Under the pieces are notes generated by a model. It did no database searches. It was not told where the DNA came from and was given only the letters and a program-made list of their open reading frames with translations. From Strigops habroptila (taxonomy: Eukaryota > Chordata > Aves > Psittaciformes > Psittacidae): 64,000 nt of DNA. Positions 1 through 11,000 of the stretch are shown here, one piece after another. Positions within the stretch are counted from its first letter, which is position 1; the number at the start of each line of letters is the position of its first letter. The stretch is from contig NC_044277.2 in the NCBI RefSeq assembly GCF_004027225.2, forward strand, positions 90,284,283 to 90,348,282, in the 5' to 3' direction. The position numbers and the translations under genes are program-made.

Positions 1-1736
1 ATTTCAATTTGTGTAGGAACTTTTCACCATAAGAATGATAGTTTCTTTCATTTCAGCACTTACAGTTAGAAGTCAATGAATTACAACTTCCCCTATGTTT
101 CTCTCCCATACCTAAACCTCTCAACTGTTGTAAATAATGTCAAGACTGGCAAAATCCTTCTTTCACAAGTGTACATAAACACATTACCCCTACATGCAGT
201 TGCTGCTGCTGAGGGATTGATTTCCAATATGCTTTATGGCCAGTGCTTGTTAATCTTGTAGTAATTTAGAGAAGACAGATGAGAGTCTACAGTTTCTTCA
301 CGTTTTATGTTCGTTGCCCCACTGCATGAATTTAGCAGTATGACACAAGACTAAATCATCTGCTAGTGTTCCTTCCTGCTAGCCTAGCTGTATGTGGGAA
401 ATAAGATTGAATCTGTGAAGAAGAGACTTCATCTAGTTTGATCTGGTTGCTTAACCTTGTAATTTACAGAAATTAAATTTGCATGCTTTTTTGTATATCA
501 GAACAGAGAGAAAACAGTCCTAAATTATAATACCCAGCAGATCAATTTAAGCTGCTTACAAATCAGTAACTTGCAGTGTCATTTTGTTATTAGGTGACAC
601 TGCATTTCAAACATCTTCACAAAGGATATTTATTTTTTTAATGCAGAAGCCTATATTAACTTTTCATAGAATCACAGAATGGTTTGGGTTGGAAAGGACC
701 TTAAGATCATCCAGTTCCAACCACCCTGCCTTGGGCAGGGACACGTCACCTGGACCAGGTTGCTCCAAGCCCCATGCAACCTGGCCTTGAACACTGCCAG
801 GGATGGGGCAGCCACAGCTTCTCTGGGCAGCCTCTCACAGTAAAGAACTTATTCCTTACATCTAACCTAAATCTCCCCTGTTCAAGTTTGCCCCTTGTCC
901 TATCACTACAGTTTCTGGTGAAGAGTCTCTCTCTGGCATATCTGTCCGTCGTCTTGGGAAGAAAAGCAGTCAGCCATTCCAAGATAGGGTGTGATAGAGG
1001 GTATTTTCTGTTGCATGAAGGCTGCTTAAATTGCATTAACATGCTATTGAAAATGTCCCTTTTGCACTGCAGATCTGCTGTGTACATTCACAGACGCTGT
1101 TCAGTCATGTATTTTCGTTTCGTTATTTCTGCTGGCCATGCAGAACAGAAGCAGCTAAACAAATGAGCTGGTTGTTGATGTTACATAGGGAATTACTCTG
1201 CTAGACCAAGGTTTTGAGTACAGAGAGATCACTGCAAGCTTGATTTAGCCTGCAAAGTTGATAATGATAAACACGTGGCCAGGGAGGGGTGCAGTTGCTG
1301 ACAAGAAAGATTGATATTCTGATTCTGGGAAATCAGGAGCTGTATTTTATGTGTTTGAAAAATACAATTTGAATGAATATTCTTTGTCTGTGATGTAAAC
1401 AGCTTTTAGTGAATACAAATTAAAATGTACTATCTGTAGGAATCTATTTCCAGAACATGAATGTTAACACAGTAATCTGAGGCGAGACAGCCTGTGTGTT
1501 TGAGATTTGATTATGTCTGAATCTGGTAAACATGGTGTTTCTCATGTTACTTACAAAAGAGGTTTGATTCCTGTGGTGGCTGAGGCAGTATTTGGTTTAT
1601 ATACTCACACAATTAGTTTGAAATTCAGATGAGTGCTCAGTTACCAGACCATGGGGTCTTAGAACCTTTGATTTTAGATTGATTCTTGGGGGAGAAGATA
1701 AAAGCACATACTGACGTTCCTCTTCTGCTCCCCCAG
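1..1736. other. NUP153 intron (partial)
   Basis: No exon is convincing here. It holds a CR1 copy at 665-940. The sequence around 45-60 resembles a splice acceptor, but the frame after it does not read like NUP153 and soon stops. I see nothing else. Confidence 0.7.
665..940 (-). mobile_element. CR1 LINE, truncated 3' end
   Basis: Starts with the reverse complement of the CR1 tail (CATAGAATCACAGAATGG) and continues through the typical CR1 3' region (GGACCTTAAGATCATCCAG, CTGGACCAGGTTGCTCCAAG). The element therefore points left. It is a 5'-truncated, non-autonomous copy. Its left (3') edge is clear; its right edge is approximate. Confidence 0.9.
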
Positions 1737-2009
1737 GGTCATCCTCTTCGTTTCCATTTGGCTCTGGGCCTCCAGCGCTGGCTGCCGGCCCAGCATTTGG
1801 CACCAGTCAGCCACCAGCATTTGGTCAGAGCCAAGGGTCCAGCCAGCCAAGCGCTCCAAGTTTTGGATCCCTGTCGACAACGTTGTTTTCAGCTGGCACT
1901 CAGCCTGCTCCTCCTGCCTTCGGCTCCGTGACGAGCAGCACTCAGCCCTCTGTGTTCGGACAGCAAGTGGCGCAGCAGCCGGGGTTTGGCTCTGGTACCC
2001 CCAGTGCTG
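1737..2009 (+). CDS. NUP153: NUP153 third-last coding exon (FG repeats)
   Basis: The acceptor is a pyrimidine tract ending CCCCCAG at 1736. The donor GTGAGT begins at 2010. Two bases complete a split codon, then about 90 codons are read, and one base is left over. The translation holds seven FG dipeptides in contexts such as PFG, AFG, SFG, VFG and GFG, separated by Ser/Gln/Pro/Thr spacers without charge. This is a disordered FG domain that binds transport receptors. Confidence 0.93.
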
Positions 2010-4017
2010 GTGAGTGCCGACCGCTCTCTTCCGTTCTGGTCTCAAACATGCTATATTTTACTTGGTTTTTCATGAAGAGCATCTTAAATTATATGGAGAA
2101 AGAAGACTTCTGCCTTGTGCATGTACTTAAGTGTAAGAATTACCCTCTGTAAAAATAATGGGTGCGGAGTTAAGTCATTTGTGACTCACTGTTGGCTGTG
2201 CAGGATGTGCCACAGGCACGCCAGCTCCACAGGAAGCCTTCCCCACAAGAGACTTAGCAGATAGAGAGGTCGCAACCCAACCATTAAATACTGGGTTTTG
2301 TTTCCTGAGAAATCTAGTGATTAAAAGGAAATGTTGAGAGCCGTGGAGTGCTCACTGCTAAGATTGGCAGAAGCACCACAAAATTATTGGTTTTGGATTT
2401 GTTAAAGTAGTTCTTAGTTATCTGACTTCATTAACAGGCTTTCACAATTTATTTGGATTGGGGCTTTGTTGTGTAAGAATATGGTCGGGATCATTTTTAA
2501 GCACTTGCAGGTTAAGACTTTAAATAAAGTTCTTTTTTGGGAACGGGGCAGAGTGATCCTTACAATTGAAGTGTAAGAAAGCCCTGTTCCACACTAGTAA
2601 TTATTCAAAAAGAAAACCCCACTGTCAGAGTGTATGTATTTGATACCGTCATGTCAAAAACTTGAAGGGAAAAGCCTCTTTTTTTCCTTTCAGAAGTTCT
2701 GCAAAATAGTCTCCATTATAAGGAACTGATTCTGTTGTACTAACAAGTACATTAGTTGGCACACCGTATCACTCAGCCTTCCCTTAATCAGGTAGCAGTT
2801 GAAAGATAAAAATCCCCCTGGATTCTCTTGTGGTGCTTATCAGTTACTTTGATGGTAGGAATTTTACGGGTATTTTTAAGATGAGCTGCAGTGTTAGCAC
2901 ATTAAATGAAGGGGAGTCCCAGCACGGACTGCATGAACACAAGAAAGTTTACTGAAATATAGATCTAGACGATTTCATGCTATAATTTAAGACTTCATGA
3001 ATAAGCTTCAGTATGCACAGGTCTAAATGTAACGGTTGTACAGAAGTCAGCAATCAATCAGTGTGCCAGCAGTGCTACTTGAAGAATCGCTTTAAGGTTC
3101 TCTAATAAAATAGATTTATTCTTCTATGTGCCGTTCCTGCAGTGATGGGGCACTTCTGGGGCACCCCCTGCCCCAACTTTGTCATCGGGAGCAACCTGTA
3201 AAAAATACTGATTTGAGATAGCGGGAAGAACGTGAGGATTTTGCTGGAAAGGGTGAACTCCCATTTCAACTTTCTTTCTCCCTTCTGTTTCCACCCCATC
3301 TTGCCAGGTTCTGTATTCCAGTTTGGAAGTAATAGTTCTAGTTTCAACTTCCCAAATAGCCCAGGAGTATTTACTTTTGTTGCGAATCCTCCTGCACCAG
3401 CAGCACCGGCACAGCCTTCTGGCTCGTCAGGATTTTCGTTCAGCCAGCCTCCAGCTTTTACAGTGGGGTAAGAGACCGTACACAATTTCACTTGAGCTTT
3501 GGGTAATAGCGGTGGCCAGCGTTCAGCCTCTGCTGCTGTAAATCATGAGGTGTTCAGATGAACCCTGGAGTCTGAGACCAAGCTTGGGCATCCTTCCTTG
3601 TAGTAGCCACATCAGCTCACTGAGCAGCGCTATCTTGAAAAGAGCCCAGCAGTCAGAAATATCACACAGGCAGCAACATATGTGTAACTGTCTTGTTGAA
3701 AGGTAAAGTCTGTATCTAGCCCTTACGCTGCTGCCTACCTTCTGAATAAGAGATTTAATTGGCTTTGGTTTCTGGAACTCTCTTCCTCCTGTTCATCATA
3801 AGCCATTTGTTGCCAGCTGCTAACAAGGGAGACAAGACTATGAAACGGTTGTTCTGGAATATCTGCTCAGTGCTGCTACTGAGTTTTCAGCTACCCTGTC
3901 CTAAACTCTGAACTACTAATTTCTTTTGATAGGACTAACGGGAAAAACATTTTCTCTGCCTCTGGATCTTCAGTTTCTGGTCGGAAGATAAAGACTGCAG
4001 TTAGACGTAGAAAATAA
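1737..4017 (+). CDS. NUP153: NUP153, C-terminal part (last three coding exons), nuclear pore basket nucleoporin
   Basis: Gene-level entry: join of 1737-2009, 3308-3467 and 3933-4017. NUP153 is a phenylalanine-glycine nucleoporin on the nuclear face of the pore. It binds importins and exportins through FG repeats and takes part in nuclear import, mRNA export and pore assembly. The three exons join in one frame to give about 171 residues rich in Ser, Gly, Pro, Phe and Gln with at least eight FG dipeptides. They end in the basic tail GRKIKTAVRRRK, which matches the extreme C-terminus of vertebrate NUP153 as I know it. The rest of the protein (about 1,300 residues with the zinc fingers) lies left of base 1. 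All introns are GT-AG. POM121, another FG protein with a basic region, is excluded by the C-terminus. Oddity: an FG that I expect from mammals in the FTFG motif is FV here. Confidence 0.95.
2010..3307. other. NUP153 intron
   Basis: 1,298-bp GT-AG intron in AT-rich sequence. No repeat or further exon was recognised. Confidence 0.85.
3308..3467 (+). CDS. NUP153: NUP153 penultimate coding exon (contains the FTFx motif)
   Basis: The acceptor CTTGCCAG ends at 3307 and the donor GTAAGA starts at 3468. The reading frame continues from the previous exon. The translation carries one FG (QFGSN) and then PGVFTFVANPPAPA, which aligns with the mammalian segment holding FTFG. The valine codon is GTT at 3379-3381. 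The exon ends in PPAFTVG, with the last glycine codon split across the intron. Confidence 0.93.
3468..3932. other. NUP153 last intron
   Basis: 465-bp GT-AG intron. Nothing else was recognised. Confidence 0.85.
3933..4017 (+). CDS. NUP153: NUP153 last coding exon and stop
   Basis: The acceptor TTTTGATAG ends at 3932. The exon reads TNGKNIFSASGSSVSGRK and then IKTAVRRRK before TAA at 4015-4017. The arginine/lysine-rich end is the diagnostic C-terminus of NUP153. Confidence 0.95.
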
Positions 4018-4652
4018 CCGCCCGATCGGTAAAGCAAGTTCCGAAGCAGCTACTACCCTGCATTGTTCAGTTGTTGGGATCGTACCTCATGCTGGGTTAG
4101 CTGAAGACAGATCTGCCTAGAGGAATATAGAACTCTGCTGCCCTTTCCTTCCCTCCCTTCTCCCCAGTTAGGTTTTTTTTTGGTAACGAATAGAGTTGGC
4201 AACAGGGCCGTTCTCGAGCAAAACTATTTTAGACTCCAGCAAGTTCCTTCTTTCACTGACTCGGCATGGTCTGGCTGTAGCCGTGAGTAGAGCCTGCACA
4301 GTGAATGGCTTGTACAATACCTCTTCATCTGCACCACTATGTGCGCTCATCTGCGTTTACTGACGCCTCGACATTGTAATTATATCAGCGAGGGATGCTG
4401 TATAGAGTAGAGAATGTTGATAACGAATGATTTCTATGCTGAGTTTGTGCCGGTGTATGTGTGAAGTGAGTGAGTTTGGGTGTATTGTGCACTAAAATTT
4501 TCTGATAGAGGAAGATTGATTAAAGGATGATCCATGCTAAGGACTTGTTAGATCTGTAGTTCTTCATTTAATAATTATATGCTATTTCTATATTTTCATT
4601 CTTACAGCCCTTTATCACCTGTCTCGCCTTTGTTATTTTATTATGAAACATG

Positions 4653-4660
4653 TGTAAATA
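4653..4660 (+). promoter_or_regulatory. Pumilio response element candidate in NUP153 3'UTR
   Basis: TGTAAATA matches the PUM consensus UGUANAUA in the sense strand of the 3'UTR. The motif is short, so a chance match is possible. Confidence 0.35.
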
Positions 4661-5022
4661 CGATTTTGTTTCTCTATGTACTTTTTTGGCATAACAGATC
4701 TGTGAAATGGAAATTTTAATTTTGTGTGTTACGGCCATTTTTGTTTAGTATTGTCTCAGATTTTATGTAAATCCCATTATTCAAAGTTGCCTAAATCCAT
4801 TTAGAAAATCTTTAAAATTGGGAATTCTTAAAGTAAGTTTATTGGCTTTTCTGATCCATTTTTGTTTGGACCAAAAACCAGTATTGTACAAAGTATTAAG
4901 TATATATTTTTATATTTACTGAAATGGACTGTGGTGACTTTGGATAATAAGGAAAAGTTTAATATTAAAGCCATGTTTATTACAGTATAATTAACATGTT
5001 AAACCATGGGATAAATGCCATC

Positions 5023-5028
5023 AATAAA
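5023..5028 (+). terminator. NUP153 polyadenylation signal
   Basis: Canonical AATAAA about 1 kb after the stop, followed within 30 bases by a T/G-rich stretch (ATTGTCTGGCAGTTTTT). No better candidate lies before it. Confidence 0.75.
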
Positions 5029-5045
5029 AACTATGAAATATTGTC

Positions 5046-6884
5046 TGGCAGTTTTTAACTCTCTAACAGCAGCTGCAGCTGTAACTGTCTTGAGATGCTT
5101 GGCTCCACCTGAGCAATGGCACACGCTTTCTCCAACCTCTGCTTTTTGACAGTGACACTGATTTTAAGGGATCTTAAATTAGTCAGAGGTTTCCTGTTTG
5201 GAAGGAGTTTTAGTGTTGGCTCCAAGCTTGTCAGCTGTCTGGCTGCACTTAGTTTTTATGGAGCTACTTATTTATTCGTTTTAAGAAGCGAATGTTACCA
5301 ACATTCCCCACCATTCTAACTGAAGAAGGAAAAAGACACCCAATTGTCAGTGAGTCATTAGGGGGTTTTCCACAGTTGAACTTCTTGTATTAAGCCACAG
5401 CATTTGGTTTATTGTTGAGAAACAGCTCGCTTGCTAAAGCTAGAACTGAAAGGACCTGCATAATAACTGTGTATGTCTTCAGTGCCTTCTGAGGCAGTGC
5501 TGGGGGTTTGCTGGCACTTCTGCCCCTTGCTGCTCAGCACTGTTCAAGTACAGGTGCCTGTGTTACCAAATGAGATCCTTTTCTAACCACAAACTAGGCC
5601 TGACAAGGGTCATCTGAGTTCTGTTTTCATGTGTAGAGCTCCAACCATTACTTTTAGAAATAGAAAATATTTGGCAACCGGACACATGAGCTGCTGCTGA
5701 GGCAGTCACATCCTGCTGCTGGAGCTTCAGTGTGAGCAATTATGTATTTCCAGATGTCTAAATCTGAAAAATGCTACAATTTGATTTTTTCCTTAGCTCT
5801 ATCACCTGCCAAGGATTTGTCCTACAACCAGAAAAAAGTTGCATCTTCAGTGCAACTTGCGTCGCATTTACAACAGCATAATGTGTACATATTGCCATGG
5901 GCAGGCTCTCCCATTTTTTCTTTACCTGCTGTGGAAGGGGCGGGGGGCTAGTTTCCTGCACGGTAAGAGATACGGTCCCTTATACCTGAAGTGGGAACAG
6001 TAAAGTTTTTAGCCACCAGTGTTGCTTTTTCCCCTTCCTCCCCCCATCTTGAATCCTAATTTCTAGGGCACTGCTATGGTAAATAGAACAACAGTTCTAG
6101 TATTCATCCTGGAATTGTAAATAGGCAAATCTCAGCCTAGAGGGGACTTCAGTAGCCACTGTGAGGCCGATTGCTGTGCCTGCACTTGTCACACCAATGC
6201 TTAAGTCAGCAGTGCAATTTTTCGAGAGAACACCTGAGTGGTGTTGCTGAAGTTGTGTTTCAGCTAAACATCATCACCTTGGGTGGTGCAGCCACTTCAG
6301 CAGGGTGCTTGATCATGCCTGCATGTTGCCACCTATTACTTTATCTCAGTGATGCAGGTCAGTAACATTGCTCTGAAGCTAGTGGTACATTTAAGAGGCC
6401 AAAGTCTTATTTTTGGCAATAAATTATTAGTGTAAACCAACAGTAACTGTCAAAACAATGAGGTATTTTGACACAAATAGTACCTGATTAAGTTCCACTA
6501 CTAAGCAGTGGATCTGGTCCTGAAACACCACTGTAAATGAAGGTCAGCTGCATACACGGAACATTATGTTTATACACAGAACACCACTGCTCATCCAGCT
6601 AAACACTCCAGAACATTGACATGTTGCTGATTAAGTTATTTCACCTGAAGACAAGAGAGAAGCTCTCAAATATTTCTGTTGTCAACCAACCACTGTCCAA
6701 AACCAAAAAGTAGAGTGAGAACTTCAGCCACTGAGTGGCAGGTTATGCCTGAGGAACACACAAAAACTAGACTAGAAGAATTCCAAACTCTTACTCAAAT
6801 TTTAATAGCACATCAACATTACTGCTTATATTCCTTTCCCAAGATACTAATAACATAAGAATAAACAGATTACCAAAGCTACAT
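5046..6884. other. Spacer between the convergent NUP153 and FAM8A1 3' ends
   Basis: About 1.8 kb with no recognisable coding sequence and no CR1. Open frames here are under 75 codons, and none matches a family I know. Confidence 0.6.
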
Positions 6885-6907
6885 AACCATGCAAAATATT
6901 AGGCTTC

Positions 6908-6913
6908 TTTATT
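6908..6913 (-). terminator. FAM8A1 polyadenylation signal (preferred candidate)
   Basis: AATAAA on the minus strand. The next 40 minus-strand bases are T/G-rich (GGTTATGTAGCTTTGG), as expected downstream of a cleavage site. Confidence 0.5.
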
Positions 6914-7234
6914 CAGTGTTTAAGTTATTCTGAATATACAAACAATTAGCCAGAATTAAAAAGTGAAAATAACCAGTAGATGTACTTCCAGAGATTTACA
7001 CCCATAACACATTTCAGTTAATGTTTTCTGCATGCTCCCGAAACACGCTCAGTGGTTTTGCTTGGTATTATATGCAAGAAATAGGCCAGTGCTTTCACTC
7101 CAAATAGAAGCAGAAGAGTTACCTTTCATTAGCATCATCTGTACATAGCTCCAAAATTATTTACACGCACTGATTCACTAACACTGCAGTGTAACATATG
7201 CTTCCCAGAGTAAAAGCAGCTCTTATTTCACCTC

Positions 7235-7240
7235 TTTATT
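7235..7240 (-). terminator. FAM8A1 alternative polyadenylation signal candidate
   Basis: A second minus-strand AATAAA, about 640 bases after the stop. It would give a shorter 3'UTR. Its downstream sequence is less T/G-rich than at 6908. Confidence 0.3.
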
Positions 7241-7877
7241 AGCTTTGACATGTGAAATAAGTGACAATGCTTGAGACAATCATGCAAAAATCTCTTCACA
7301 TCAATGTTCTGGTGAAATACTTAAAGAGGTGAGGGAATATGATCTGTGATGCAGTAAGAAGGGACATGATAACCACTACTCTCTACACACACAGCAATTT
7401 AATTAGTATGTTTTGCTGTCTAATACTGCAGTTCTCTTCCCCTCAGAGCTTATCATATGACTTGGGCAACTGCTTGGAATTTCTAGTTACCTGCCAACAT
7501 CCGAAACTGTAGGAGCGACATTTCTTTTAAGTTGGAGTATTTCTAGTTATCTGCCTTCCACAGGCCGATGAACAGAACAGCTCCTTCCTGCAGTTAATAC
7601 AGCCACGTGCTTCCTCATCAGTCAGAGGTTAATACTCCCAGATTGAATACATATTGTTTCTCCCAAAATTCTTTGGCATGTACGAAAACTCCAATACTTT
7701 AAAGGTAGCTGCTGGCATCACACCGGAGCAAAACATTTTCTTTAGCTTCTGAATCAGTTCCCATTTAATTTGGTCAAAAGATTGACAGACGCCTCGATTT
7801 CAGTTTTGGGGTAGGTCTTAGTTTACTGGGGTGGGAGGGGATGTTCAAAACCAGTCTGGAAAACTCATCGTTTGGTA

Positions 7878-8022
7878 TCATCTGACTCCATTTCGTCTTA
7901 CCACAATAGTTCCTGCTACAATATCATAGGCTGTTCGGTTATGCTGGAAAAACAGCAGTGTAATGAACGCAGGGAAAAATGAAGCAATAGAGAAATTCTT
8001 GATCAAAGCTCGTATTGTGGAC
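7878..8022 (-). CDS. FAM8A1: FAM8A1 coding exon 5 and stop
   Basis: Follows TTCTCATTTCAG. It encodes the third hydrophobic span and the closing RTAYDIVAGTIVVRRNGVR before TGA (complement of 7878-7880). Confidence 0.96.
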
Positions 8023-11000
8023 CTGAAATGAGAATAAAACATTCAGTGCCTTATTTTCACTTTTCTGCTTGTATTAGTAGTTTACTTTCAAGTTTAGTGT
8101 CTCAGTTTTGCACAGCAAATACAAGAAAAAAAACCCTTCAGAATTTAGAGATTTTACCACCTGACCTGAAAAGTATTAATGTGATTGAATAATTGCTATC
8201 TTATTTTTAGATCACAGAATCTAACAATAGCTCTTGCAATAACCAACCCCAAGGAAATGGCGTATTTCCTTCCAAATGACACACTTCCCACACTATTAAC
8301 CTGAAAGGAATGTGACTGAGGTAGGAGCACTTACGTTGTCATGCTGACATTTGAAGATGGAATGACAAGCACACGGCTGGGCGCAATAAGTACAGACGTA
8401 TCACATGTCACAACTCGCAGTCCGAGCAAGAACTTCCCTGGGGTTGCTCCACCTGCTCCCCAAATACAGATTATCTGGAAAAGAGAAGTCATTCCGATTG
8501 GTCTAGCAAACTTGGTTATCCTCAAAACTATGGGAATGTCTCGAGCTTCAACATAATCTGGAATACTGTAAAGAAGATTATAGGCCAATGGGGATAGATT
8601 TTTTTTCAACATTTATTCACAACTGACAACTCTGAATTATAAAAGTTAATGTTCATGAGTAGTTACCTCATAGAAGCAGACTAATAACCTGTAGATGAGA
8701 GCTACTACCATCATCTTCTGCAAATCCTCCATGGATGTATCCTCATCTATTTCTTCTATGATGTAATGCATGGCAAATTTGGAGATGTCCCTGTACAAAA
8801 TAAGACCAAACTTTAAAACCATCCTTCTCCCAGTACCAACAGTACCCCTTTAATACTAGAACTCACTGCTTCAGCTTTGGTATTAGTAAAGAACAAAAGC
8901 TCCTTGGCCTGTCTGATGCTAAACAAGCCATTAAAATTCAGAACACTGTCTCCTCCTGAGCTGCTGCTGCCTGGTTTGTTTGGTCTATCCCATTACGAAA
9001 AGCTCGTTCTTTATTGCCACTGTTGCACGCTGGTGTCCCTGGGTAGCGAGCTGGAGAATTGTTCTGGGAACTCTCACATTTCTTGGGAGACAAACGAGAG
9101 GTTCAGTGTGCGATCATCTAACTCAGTATAAATGGAAGGCAGCAAAGTCTCCCTTACAAGAACTCTTAAGGAAAAAGGCAGCACTCCATAAAGGCAAGGG
9201 AGAAGTTGCAAGTCTCCCTAAGCAAGCAAGGGAGACCCATCCTCCCTCACATGATCAGTGTTTCTCATTCTCAGCAGTCTGTTGCTCACTGTACTCTCCC
9301 AGAGGTGGGCACCTTGGCACGCAAGAGGAAGTTTTTAACTTAAAGCAATTGAAACCTTCAGTTCTTTACCCTAACAAAGCTATGCAAAGCATTGATTCTG
9401 AGTCAATTCCTTATTTTCACAAGATAAACTCTACAGACTTAACATTCTTATCTGATACAGAGAGTGGACGCACTGGCGCCATGTGTTTAGGCAAGAACTT
9501 TGCACTCACACACCTAAATGAGAATTGCTACTCACACAGAAAATGCGCAGTCCCACTTCAAAACAGTCCATCTAGATTTGTATTACTTGCCTTCCTCTTT
9601 ATTCAGACTTATGGATCAAAAAGGATAAGGAATTAAGACAACAGTGCGGTACAACCTGCATTTCCCTTCAACACAACCTTGGCCTGAAGTCTCTATCTTG
9701 AGCCTGTGAGGACTTCTTTTTTCAGGACAACTCCTCAGTCTAAGCTCAAGCACACCACATCTCACAAGCCAAGACAGACCCAACCAAACACAAACACAGA
9801 CAATGGTTCTCTGAAGTTATCTGTAAGCAACTTACTGGCTCTGTAAAAAGTAGCGATATTGAATATATTGTAATTTAAGATGATTCCCCCTCTTTCGATT
9901 ACTTTCACTACTTTACACGAACACATATTCCCCATCTTTCCACTATTCCACTTTGTATGACTAAGCTACTGAAAAGAGAAATATAAACTGCCAGGTTAGA
10001 GTTGGAGGTTTTGCTAACTAAACAGAACTGAGAGTAATGGAACTGCTGCCTACCCCAAGCTCTTGTCTCTTAATCAGAAGAAAATATTTGATTACACCAA
10101 AGCAGAGGAACTAAATGAGGTGCAAAATAAGATACCTACAGTTAAAGCCGCAGATAAAAGAGAAACAGCCTTTGAGGTAAATGCTTACCTCTGAGTATAA
10201 AAATGTAAATTAAGACTCATTCAGTCTAGTATGTAATTGATACCCTCGGTGCCCAATTGTACTTTAAGCGGCCCAACTTATGCCCAGTCAGGAGCACAGC
10301 AGGGCAGCATTCCAAGCACTCGGGCTGTATTTTAGAAGTACATCCATAGCTGACCCGCAGGATCTGAATTTTTTTTTTTGTTGTGAGTTAGCCCTGTTTT
10401 GGTCCCAAATCTAAAGCACAGCACCACAGGAGATGCTCTGAAGAAAATTAACTCCATCCCAGCCAGATCCCAGTACATTTTTAAAGACTGTTAAAAAAAA
10501 CCCCAAAGCCAAGTTTATATTTGTCTATGTTTTTTCTTTCACACTTTTAAAGGACATCTTAAAAATCTTGCTGTTGCCCCACAAAAGTCAGTATGTAAGT
10601 CAAGTCTGACCTATCTGTGGTAAGGAGCTTGTGAGCCTATGAAGACACCTCTACAAATTCTTTGTTTCCATCAGCTGACCCCAAACCAGGAAGCATTTAA
10701 AAGGACAACCCAGTGGTGCTTTTTCCTCAACTTCTGACAGTTATTAAGTGCCATCAATTGCACAAGCACCCCATACACACATCATGACACGCCAAAGAGC
10801 ATGAATAGCTTAAAAGCTATATACACCAAAGCTTTAAATTGTTCAACTTACTTTATTCCACTGAGGTGCATAATACTTAAAACAATGGTTGCCTTTATGA
10901 AGAACAGAATAAAGAAATCCACCATCTCTGCTATGAACCTGTGTGCCAACGAGGGGATGATGAACTCCCGACCTGTAACAGAAACAGTCAACATTACCCA

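Larger units (their letters stand above)
4018..5045 (+). other. NUP153: NUP153 3' untranslated region
   Basis: AT-rich, non-coding sequence between the stop codon and the poly(A) signal at 5023-5028. It contains many ATTTA pentamers and a Pumilio-type octamer at 4653-4660. Its length of about 1 kb is ordinary. The exact cleavage site is inferred, 15-20 bases after the AATAAA. Confidence 0.8.
6885..7877 (-). other. FAM8A1: FAM8A1 3' untranslated region (inferred extent)
   Basis: AT-rich sequence from the stop to the preferred poly(A) signal at 6908-6913. The extent is inferred from the signal alone. A shorter form ending near 7215 is possible. Confidence 0.55.

Noticed and set aside
46-145. 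Possible NUP153 exon after a TTTCATTTCAG acceptor-like sequence
   Set aside because: The frame after it has no FG or Ser/Gln-rich character, stops within about 30 codons and has no good donor.
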